Source: Blastomussa wellsi
Taxonomy: Eukaryota > Cnidaria > Anthozoa > Scleractinia > Plerogyridae
DNA: 64,000 bases
NCBI GenBank assembly: GCA_947652115.1
Contig: OX393572.1
Coordinates: 4,580,566-4,644,565 of the forward strand
Direction of reading: 5' to 3'
The stretch's first letter is position 1. Every line of letters begins with the position of its first letter. Position numbers and translations under genes: made by a program. Below the pieces are notes generated by a model that saw only the letters and a list, made by a program, of their open reading frames with translations, ran no database searches and was not told the origin of the DNA. Of the stretch, positions 24,479 to 36,000 are shown one piece after another.

Positions 24479-27400
24479 CATCTTCATCTTCTTCGGAATA
24501 GAATGCCCAAAACAACACACCTGCAATTGCAACAAAGCCAACAATCAGAACAATTTTTTTCTTGTCATGAGAATCACTTCCCGAGCCAGCCATTGGCACT
24601 CGTTCTTCTTCGTGCACTTGCGTTTGTGCTGACTCTTGTGTTGTCGGTGCAACAGGTTTCAAATCTTTTTTGCTTTCAGCTGTGGCTGCTTTGTGAATTG
24701 GATTGGAAGGATGGCTGTTTGGCCGGTTTATTTTTGATTTCCCGCCATCCATGTGCTGAAGGGCAGCTTTTTTTGTGTTTTTGTTTGCCCCGTCGTTGAC
24801 CCCCAGCTTCATACCCGGAATCGCTTGTTTGAGCTGGTTGTTGTAACCAACCGTGCTTTCTGTGTTAATAACCATGCGGCCTGGCATCAACCAAGCGCCC
24901 GGGCACACAGCAAGGTTCAACCGCACTTTTGCCTCGTCCACCGCCAGCTGGTAACGCTGCACGCTCTTTGCCAGGTCGGGCAGCCTCACTGCGTCTTCAA
25001 CCAGGACAAGAAACTCGGTCTGGGCCTCCTTTGCTCTGCCTCCCGCCCCCAGAATGCTGCTGCGGACGTTTACTTGCGCACCTAAGATGCAATACACAAA
25101 TGCTTCAATCGACTGGTTTATTCTCGACAAACCTGCCTGGGTCAAACCTGTTGTGGTTTTTGGTGCGAACCAGTTGAATTGCTCTTCAGCTGCATCATTT
25201 CTTATGAAACAAACTGATATTCCCTTTTCTGACGCCCTTGGATCTTCATCATCGAATTTTGCTTTTGCTGATGGATAGGGTACGTTCAGGATGAAAGGAT
25301 CGTGGCAATAAATATAAACGCTTCCTAGCCCGTGGTTCGGGCCTATTGTAAACCGAAAATCGGTTGATGAAGGAACTTTGAACTCTACACATAATCTTTT
25401 ATAAGAAGCTTCGTCATATTTGTTGTTAAACTGACTCCATGTTGGATCACCCGGCAATGCGCTAAAGCTTTGGATACCTCCGAGCTGAAATAGGATGCGG
25501 CGAACCGTAAAGTACACGTGAAAGATGTAAAACGCTCGTACCTGTGCCGGCAGCTTCAGCGTGCTGTCTTTGTCAAATACTTCTCGAGATATTCCGCAGC
25601 CTGTTGTCGCGCACCACACTGCAAAGTTCAGCTGCTGTTCCCAGAAAGACATATCTGGCCTCGCCAGCCATTTTTTCGCGGGCTTTGACGTTTCGAATTT
25701 CGGTTGTTCCTTGGTAAATATCTCTCTAAACTTTGTTGTAAAATACTGGTCAGGGGTGACATAAATTTTGATTGCTTTGTTGAATATTTTTTTCAAACTC
25801 GGTGCAGCTTCTTCGAATGGAACTGCTGGAACCGCCAGTGCACTTTTTTCTGGGCGTGGCGTCAGTTGGAAAGGAAAACCGCCAACTTCAACCAAACCCA
25901 GAGCTCTTTTCATTTCTGCGCTCCAATATTTGCGATCTGATCCGAATACGCTTTCCAAACTGTCGGGTCCCTCTTTGAAAAATATTTCGGCTGTTGCTGT
26001 GTTGTCCGGTGCAAAAAATACCTGGGCTTCAAATTTGCTTTTGTCAGCCCTCGGGAAACGTGCAGAAAAAGTCGCCCACGCCTTGGCTTGCGCAAGCTTT
26101 GCATTTGTGGAGCTGCCAGCCTGCGCTCGTTTTTCGAGATAGTCATACGCAACAGAATCTTGTTTGTTTGCGGTTTTCCATATGTTCATTTTCTTTTTCC
26201 CTGTTATTTTTCAATTGAAAAATTGCACGGAACAAAATAAAATCGTTTTCCATTATTTTTGTGTTCAATACAAAATGTATTCATCACCTGTTTTGCCGAG
26301 CGCTCCTCCGGATGAGGTTGAAACACAAAGCAGATTATATCCAAACGTCCCTGCTGAAACAACAAATGCCGAGAATTTCCGGCTTACTGCGATAAGCAAA
26401 ATTGAAAAAGAAATTGCCGATCAGGCCGAACATTACAGGCTCGTTTTGAAAAAATACAAAAAAGCTCGGAAAGTGATTCACTATTCCGCAGCATGTCTCG
26501 GGGTTTTGTCAGCCGGCCTGTCTTCCACAGCCTTTGCAACTTCTCTCACTGGGGTCGGCATTGTGGTTGGTGCTCCAATTGCGGCAATTGCTGGTCTTTC
26601 AGGTTTTGCTTCCACAGGTCTGGCTGTCTTGAACAAAAAGCTTGAAAGAAAAGCCGACAAACACACGAAAATTCATGCTCTTGCCCTTGCAAAACATGAC
26701 ACTATAAACAGTTATGTGTCCAAAGCTCTGAATGACAACAGTGTTTCAGACTCTGAATTCCAAAAAATTTCAAGTGAAATTCAAAAATATCGGCAACTTA
26801 AAGAGGCTTTGCGATCAAAGTTCGTCAAAAAACCGTCCGAGTCACCTCCACCATATCCTGATATTGAAAAAATAAAAAAAGATATTCGAGAAGAGTTTCG
26901 AAAAAAACTGGCGGGGTCCAGCGCAAATTTGAACTGAACTTTGAAGGAAAAAACAAAAAATTCTCTCTGATTTTTGAAAAACGCAATTAAATGTTTACTG
27001 AATATACAAAAATGATCACGATATTTCACATGATTTTCGTTATTCTGGAAGAATTTTCCACACCCGTTTGGCAGAAAGATGTCAGACAGATAACCCAACA
27101 AGTTGTTGAGGCGATGCTTGAAGCGGAAGCTGGGTGAACCTCAGAAAAAAAAACTTGTCACAATCAATCTATCCGCAAAACAAAATTTATTTTTTCCCCG
27201 CGGAAATCGAACAATTTTCCATTTTCGTCTTTAACCTCAAGCGTGACACTGTTTACATGTTGTCCAGTGCTTGCTTCACGTTGTCTGAAAATAGCATCAT
27301 TTTTATAATAAACGTTTTCAAAAGGATTCCCCTTTATATCAAAAATTGAAATCAACTTTGACCGTTTCCCGTTTTCCAGATTGCGTTCAGAGTCAACCAA

Positions 27401-30400
27401 ATCACAGTAAACAAAATATTTGTCTGGAGAAGCAAACTTCTTGACAATAATATGGTTGAAAGAAAAACTTGACTTTGGAAGCCTGAGAAAATTTGTCAGA
27501 GGTTCATTGAATTCAAGAGTTTGAATTTTTTCTTTATTTATTTCCATTTGTCCGAAAGGTGAATTTAATTCAATCGGAATTTTTATAATTGTTGTTTCAA
27601 CCTTTTCATCTATTTTTTTCTTCAGAATTTTTTCTGTATAATGCCCTGGGGGTAATTCAATTTTAAGAAGAATTTCGTTGATAGCGTTTTTCAAAAATAT
27701 TTCCCCTTTATTTTTCAAATTATACCACGAATTTGGAAGCGTGCATGACAGCAATGAAACACTTTTCGCTTCTGGAATTGTTTTTTCAAAAAACACAGTG
27801 ATCGGGTTCTTTGTCGCGGTTATTGTGAGCACAACCATGATATATTAATTGTGAAATTTTGCATTCAATTAAAAACAGGGCGGCCGATAATATGCCTCTT
27901 TCCGTTTTTTAAACACAGGTTGCACAAATCAATTTTCCTGAAACTACAAACTTTCCCGCAAGACGTAACTTTTGTGATGCGTTGATTTTTTTCACAAAAT
28001 GGGTGCATTTTAATTTCACAATGAACTTCAAAAAAACCCAGATCCCATTTCTCTTGGATCTTGATTTTAATTAATTCTTTCAATATCATCTCACGAATTT
28101 CGGGTGGGAGGTTTTTGACCATGTTCTATATATGTGCGCGCATGTCTTCAAATAATTCCTGAGCCAAAATGTGAAATTTGAGTTTCCTCTCCAGTTGCCC
28201 CATTGATTTTGTGACCGCGCTGTGCCCCCGTTTTCCATTTGAAGGCATGTCGCCTCCTCTTATTTTACTTTATGTTTACCTTGTTCCTCTTCCCACACAC
28301 ATAATACTGGGTGGTTCTGGGCGCATGGATTTTTTTGGGTTTGAGTGGGAGATGACGTTGTGGTGTACGCATCCCGGCGAGCCGGCGAGCTGGTGAGCCG
28401 GGATGCGTACACCACAACGTCATCTCCCACTCAAACCCAAAAAAATCCATGCGCCAGAACCACCCAGTATTATGTGTGTTTCATCAAATCAAGAATGTGG
28501 GATAAAGAAAACACCTAAATCTTCGACGGGGTCCCAAAAGCTTACGTATACCGTTCGGGGACTCGTATCGATATCGGTAACTAACGCATAACGCAAAGGG
28601 TTTCTTTCGGTCAACATTCATGGAAGAATATAAAATAATACAAGATACAGACATGCCGTACAATTCTCTGTCCTTAAAAGTGTGTTTCTGAAGTGGGGAA
28701 TAGTACGGAGGCTTGGTAATGAAAGCAAAAGTTAATTTTCGAAAACGTTGTTGCACATCTGCTTCCCAGACACATAGGGAGTTGCAGTCCCCCCCCCCCC
28801 CCCCCAGTTTCAGAAATTTTCGACATTGTTCGGGCAAAACGCTCAGGATTCTGGCAAAAACCAGTTGCATACTAGTTTAATGCCAGTTGCATGCCACTTT
28901 AATGCAAACGCAAGCCCTGTAGGTGCCCGTACGCCTATGCCCAGACAATGCAAAATCTATGTAAAGTTCATTTAGTCCTTTAGGAACTTTTAACAAAAGT
29001 TTGAATGATACAAAATGTGTTTTTTGTAGCACCAAGTTCATCGCCGAAAATTGTAAAAGCCAGAAGCAATAGCAGCACAAGTATCTACGTAGAATGGTCT
29101 CCAATTCCACTACACTTGGTCCATGGAATTTTACTTGGATATCACATACACTACATCAACCTGGATCCCGAGAGATACGGTGACGTCAGTATGGGCATTC
29201 AACCGACTGGAGCGACTAACACTTCGACGTTGATGAAAAATCTTCTTAAGTTTACTTCTTATCAGATTCAAGTGAGCGCTTTTACTGTTAAAGGTGATGG
29301 GCCGTTGTCGGAAACAGTGTTTGTCCGGACAGAAGAGGACGGTATGGAAATTCAGTATTTAAGACAAAGATAACAACAGTTGTTCTGGATATAACGAGTT
29401 TCGATTCAAATGAGTGTCGTAAAACCAAAACCAAAGTAATAACAGTAATTACGTTGGCCAATCACAAAAGACGGAGACAGTCTAGTGATCCAATGAAAAC
29501 TCGAAGTCATTACACGTAGCGACACAAAGCGCGGGAAAACGTGCTCGGGCGAGTCACGATTCGCTTTGGTTTTACTCCTGATTGGTCGAAAAAGTGGCGC
29601 GAGATCAGTTTTAAGCCAATCACTATTCGAAGTAATCGAGAAACCAAAGCAAACGCAGAATTACTTTCGACCATGACTAAATGGGGAATACTTTCTAAAG
29701 ATTAAAAAAATGAAACTGTGGAATCGTAATTTTTTGCCCCTTTTCCCTATGCACTGATAAATAATAGCAGAATAGTCGCTAAACATAAATTTGAGTTATA
29801 CCGAGATTGTGTATTTTCCGCTGCCGGAAGCTCTTCTTGTAGACTGGCATTATCGTTCATGAAATATATCAATCACGAGAGACATTGTTTCATCACATTT
29901 CCAAACACCGAGAAGAGAGTTGAAAATACGACGCGCAGCGGAGTATTTTTGACGAACTTCGAGGTGTTTTGGAAATGTGATGAAACACTGTCTCGAGTGT
30001 TTGATATATCTTCTCAATCGAAACTAAAACTACGGAGAAAACGAAGAAGCAAAATCGTAAAAGTCCAAGCCACGGTTACGGTTGTGATTTCTTTTGTTTT
30101 AACGTGATGAATTATTAATGAGTTTGAGAAGTTTGTGTCTTATTGTAAAGAAAAGAGTGTAGTTTGGACAATCTAAAAGCGCCACAGCTTAATATAATGA
30201 ACACGCTATATAAAACACGGGGAGAAATAGTCAGGTTATGGTTCCTGATAAAAAAAAGCATTAGAAATAATTCACGAAAAGCCATTTTCACAGTGTGTAC
30301 AGAAAACAGTACTATTGGTGGAAATTAAGGTCAAAGTTTTAATGTCGTGTGTTGACCAACAAAAAAACATTGAACCTTCTGGTTTAACTTGAATTCTAAT

Positions 30401-32953
30401 TTTCAATTTAATTTCTATAGTTCCCAGTAAACCTCCATCGCAAGTAACTGGAAACAACCTAACATCCACAAGCATTTTCGTCCGTTGGAATCCAATTCCA
30501 GCGCGTTTTGTACACGGTATTCTTCTCGGTTACAAAGTATCTTTCACAGCCACAGACCTTGGGAACATTCGAAAATGGAATGAGTCTATGGTAAATCAGA
30601 ACACGACGTCTGCGGTTATCACCAATTTGCGCAAGTTCACAAAATATGTTGTATCAGTTGAGGGGTTTACCAGCAGAGGAAGTGGAATTGAAAGCAAATG
30701 TGTCGAAATTATGACGGCTGAAGACAGTAAGATTATTTCTATTTTTATGTGCTGTGTGACTTTTAAGAGTTACAAGTGTGGTTACTTCAATGTTCAATAC
30801 GTTAGAAAGCCATTTCAGTGGAATTGAAACAATACAAAATAAAACATACGCTTAGCGACATGGTTTAGTTAATAAACTGCACCAGCTAGTATACATGTAT
30901 CTGAGGTATGCGACGGCTGATAAAGATAAATAAATTAATGATTAAATATAATGAGAGATAATGAATATCGAATGGTGACAATTTCAAGTTCTAGACTTCT
31001 GTCCCAATTCCTATTTAATTTTTTACACTAATTAGCTTATTGCCATTTTGTGAACAAGTGAACGAGATATCCCTTGCTGACCTTCGTTCCCAGAGCCAGG
31101 CGCCTCTCCTAACAATGTTACTGGTTTCGACGAAAGCTCCACATCTCTTTTCGTGGAATGGCAGCATATCCCAAAGCAGCTCAGAAATGGCATTCTTTTA
31201 GGCTACAGGATTTCTTACTTTCCGAAAAGGTCGTATCAAGCGGTCAAATATAAAACTGTTGACAGTACCAGAGCTTCGACAACACTTTCCAACTTGAAAA
31301 AATACACTTGGTATGTGATTAAAGTGGCCGGGTACACTAGCAAAGGACTGGGTCCACATTCTCCACGATCGCTAGAGATTAGGACTAGTGAGGATGGTAA
31401 GTCATGTGACTAAGTTTAAATGAAGTAGTTTTCATCGAATCCGAAACAGTTATGCAACCCCGAGTATTCTCCCAACTCTCTGAGTGTTAAGATGAGGCTC
31501 TATTAACGCGGAAGTCCTGTATTGCTTTTAGAAAATATCCGCAAACCTACGCGCGAATCTAAAACGTCACAACTCATGTAAACTCACCTATCAACCAATG
31601 AGGGCGCGCGTAGTATATATTTCAGTTATTTTATAAAACTGAATTGAGTATCGCTTGGTTGTTGTTGTTTTTATAATTTACATTCGTTCAGAAAAGTTGT
31701 GTTCACACTGCTTCGCCTTGTCTTCTCCTTTCCTTCCCTTCCAGCTATTTTAAATTTCCGTTTGTAGTTAGACAACTTTATTTCATTTACGGCGTTCTCC
31801 GTATTAGGTGTTCGACTATGGTTTAAGAAGCTTTAACAACATACATTGATGAAATTCCTGTTCACTTATGAAGGATCCAACTAATATTAGCTAACGCTTA
31901 ATTGGAAAAGAATTATATTGGAAAGAGTTGAAAAAATAATATTTTAATATTTTAAAGGGAGAAGAAAGGAAAACGTCGTCTTCGAGGAATGAAAAATATT
32001 GTAATTAGCTTTCAACATCTTTACCTTTTCAACGTTTTCACATAACGTTACGGCAGTTCTATTGGTGTTCGGAAACAAAGACATGGCGGTCGAATCAGTC
32101 CTCTGGGAAAAAGCCAAGACGATAACTCGTGCAAAAGTATTCATATGGAAATGAGTTTGATTTTATTTAGTCTGCGAAAACAGCCATCCCTCTTCGCTCC
32201 CGGCCCGAGAGGCGGTCCGTCTTGTGAAACGTCCCTCGGGCCGGGAGCGAAGCGAGACGACTGTATTCGCAGGCTAGCTTTAATTGGGTGAAAATGAAAA
32301 TGTTGGTAAAACATATTTTCACATGAATGGCTTTCTTGGAAGGTTCCTTTTGAAACAGAAAATGCTCTATTGAGTTCTGTTTTTGTGCAAACGTCGTTGT
32401 GTTTAAGTAATCCAATATTACTGCTTATCACGTGAGTGAAAACCCTCCATGTTATGCGTACTTAATTTAGAACAATCACTGCTGTTTAGTCCCCAGTAAA
32501 CCTGTGATAACTTTGAAGGCGCGGAACACAAGCCACACCAGCCTCCTGGTCGAATGGAGCGACATACCACGTGACTTTGTTCATGGAATCCTATTGGGCT
32601 TCAGAGTGCTCTTCTGGCGATCTAACGAATCACGTGACACGTACGAAATAAGAGACATTGCCCCAGACAAAAGCTCCGTCAACTTGAAAGATCTGTGGAT
32701 TCACACCAAATATAAAATACAAATTCTCGGGTTCACTGCTGCCGGAGAAGGCGCTGTTAGCAAGGAGTTGGAGGTGTCAACAGACGAATACAGTAAGTTT
32801 CGTTTCTGTTCTATTGTTCAATTCCAAATACTCATCTCTGTAGTTATTAATTTTAGTTGAAAGAGGAAAAGTTTGGTTACGGATGACACATCTTGAGACG
32901 TTTAGCCTAAATTTTTCGAGTTTGGCCAGAAAATCCATAAGTTCATTACAATA

Positions 32954-33033
<80 letters not shown>

Positions 33034-36000
33034 CAGTGATTATTAAAGTGTCATTTTGTACAGGTTTAAAGTATAAGCAGTTGGGCACAACCTTTCTTCA
33101 GTGTGTGTAGAAGGGCTATGTCTAGATGTTTGTGCTTGCTTTTAATCTGCACAAAATGACACTTAAACCACCACGTTTTTTTATTAATAATTCTTGCAAG
33201 TATCACGGGGATGTTATTTGTGCCACTTATTATCCAGGGATAGAAATTGAAGGGCCTTGCTTTTGAAGGGTCATCGTCAGACGATACTTCAACACCTGTT
33301 TTGTCGTGTTATCTGTGTTTAAGGCGGCTCACATGGCCTTAAAGATGTCTCGTAAAGATATCCGTTTCCCTCTTTTCTTTACACTAGCTCCCAGTCAGTC
33401 CCCCGTCAACGTTCGAGCATTGAACAAGACAAGCCCCACAAAGATTGTGGTACGATGGAATCCAATCCCCGATAAATTCTACGTCCATGGTATATTGCGC
33501 GGTTACAAAGTGTTCTACAAAGCCATAGCCATATCAGACGAAGCACTCGAGGAGGAGCTGGAAACTAGTTTAGTAACAGTCGGAAGCTCGACCTTGTTTG
33601 CTGTTCTGGAGAATTTGAACGCATTCACAAGATATCATATTGAAGTTCTGGCATTTACGATCAAAGGAGATGGTGTTAAAAGCAAACCTATAAAAGCGGG
33701 TAATTAAACTCGTTCTTATTCAATTTAGTGTCTGTACGTCGTTGTTGCCATATTACGCGACTATGGCGGTCAAGAGAGTCAATAACTAAAATCGAATAAT
33801 CTGATTGTTCCACTGCCGGTCCAAGCGTTGGACCGGCCGAGTACTGCCACGAAAGATTCCGCGCGAAAAAAAAATATAATTGCTTGCAAAAGTTTAAAAT
33901 TTGAGTCAAATGAAAAACCTCGTACTTAATTTATCGGCTTTTAAAACATCGTTTGCGAATTTTAATACCTTTTTCTCAGTCATTTATGGCCTATAAACAC
34001 GCAAAACATTGCCAATATCCAGCCATCTCGACCACACGCTTGGTCAATAAGCGATGTTTATAACCCGCGGGCTTTTATTTCTCAATGGGTCAAATGATTG
34101 TTTTTTTTTTCTCGTTCAGAAACATGCAACTGCCATGCAACTGTCTTCACAAATTGGTGGATCAGCCCACCATACGTGGACAGTACTGACTCGAACAAGA
34201 GCGGTATTATCACGCCCATCTTAAAAGAATCTGTTTATACTTGCTGTGGAAACTGTACCGAACATGGTACCACTCGCATCGACTTTGACTACACTGCCTC
34301 GGGAAATCCCGCAAAGAAATCAGGCCTCGTGCAGTTCAAGAGCAACTTTGAAGAAGACACTGAACTGCAGTTTCCAGTATATGGATTCATGGACCAGACC
34401 CGGTTCTCCAATAATTATGGCTTTGTTCCTTTCGTCCAATCACCTGGGCTAGCGCTGATCATCATTGGAGACGAAAAAGGCACTGCTGCAACTCTCTTAT
34501 TGAAGTCGCTGGCGTTTTGCTTTCCGATACTGTTCCTGTCGATTGCCATGCTGTGGGTGTCTAGTTTAACCATATGGTTTGTGGTACGTTATTTGAAATG
34601 AGTATAGCGTATATTGGGCTTTTGATATTTGTTATCCACTTGCAAGTTGTCCGTAATCTTTGCCTCCGTTTTCAACATGAGGCTAAATTTCTTTACGCGC
34701 GAAGTTCTTTCATTCTTTAATTTTTCATTCAGATTAAACTCTCTCAGGTCTCCGTTTGGGACAGACGACTAAAACTAACTGGTCTTCAAAATCAATGTAT
34801 TGAAGTGGCGAATGTAGGGGATGTCCCCTCAATAGCCCCCTTTTACGAAAAATGTAAGGCCCAAAGGCCTTATATTTGGGCCTTACGTAAATGAGCATAA
34901 AAAGGTCTTAAATCTCCCCAATAACGCCTGCTTTCACTCCAAGTTCTCTTCTACCTTCATAAAACAAGAAACAAACATTTTACAACTAGCAAGGGAGTCT
35001 ATATTTTGACCTTTATAGGTAAGAGGTTTATCCTCTCGCAGCTTGCCATTTATAATAAACACAAGAATCACTGATATGTACATTTTCCTTCCCTAGGGTT
35101 AACCAGTGGATATCAACCTTTCGAGTGTAAATTTACGCTAGCCACCCCCCTAATGTAGTAAATGATCATAGCGATTATTTGCCGATCAGTCACGAGCTTT
35201 TAGGCTTAGGTTTGGCCAAAGTTTCTTAACGCCACTCAATTCAATGTAATAATAATAATAATAATTAAAGATTTATAACGCGCCCTTTCCATGCAAATAT
35301 GATCAAAAGCGCGTAACAACTGATACTTAAATATTTAAAGTAATTAAAAAATGAAAAGAGCATTATAATTAAGGCTAAAACTAGATAACGCTAAAAACTA
35401 AATAAAACATTACAAATCAAAAGCTAGTCTAAAAAGATGCGTTTTAAGAAAAGATTTAAAACGTTCAAAATTCTCCTCAAGGCGGATATAAAGGGGCAGA
35501 TTGTTCCATAAATTAGGGGCCGCAGATGAAAAAGCACGATCCCCTAAAGTCAATGTGACTTTATTTCTTGATACGACCTCTCGCTAACTGAAAACGTAAA
35601 AACATACTAAGCTTGTTTTTACTTCTACAGGAAACAGCATATAACGAGCGCCATTTTCCTCGCAACATATTGCAGGGAAGCTGGGAGGCTATGTGGTGGG
35701 CGTTCGCGTCCATGACTACTCTTGGGTAAGCAATACAAACTTGTCAGCGGATTCGCAAAATGTATATTAAGAGCATCTGACGGATCGATAGAAGGATAGA
35801 AGGGATGAAGGAGTGAATTCACATTGCTCACTAAATCTCGGAAATGGCTTCATCATATTTTGAGTGAATGCTAGGAGGCCAAAACAAGACCTTGATATAT
35901 GAAACCCGTGACTCAAGAGGTTAAGAAAGAAACTGTGTGACGGATTTCAGCTATATTTGAGCATAAGAAAACGTCAACCAATTTAACTACTTAAAGAAAC

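Larger units (their letters stand above)
13233..28479. mobile_element. Polinton/Maverick (adintovirus-like) element, 15,247 bp
   Basis: A complete self-synthesising DNA transposon or integrated virus-like element. Its limits are set by identical 315-bp TIRs and a TTCATC target duplication. It encodes protein-primed PolB, a retroviral-type DDE integrase, a packaging ATPase, a candidate double-jelly-roll capsid protein and several candidate virion or membrane proteins. PolB (+) is at the left; a minus-strand cluster of nine ORFs follows (17,811-22,887), then divergent and convergent pairs to the right. It lies in the intron between FN3-1 and FN3-2 of the channel gene. Identical TIRs and mostly open ORFs point to a young copy; the split PolB suggests it is no longer autonomous unless the frame is corrected. 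I saw no Ulp1/adenain-type protease. Confidence 0.95.

Noticed and set aside
13163..29029. Bacterial or viral contamination of the assembly
   Set aside because: The element has TIRs and a target duplication within an intron whose flanking exons continue in the same phase.
32777..33088. Poly-isoleucine ORF
   Set aside because: Translation of an AAT microsatellite.
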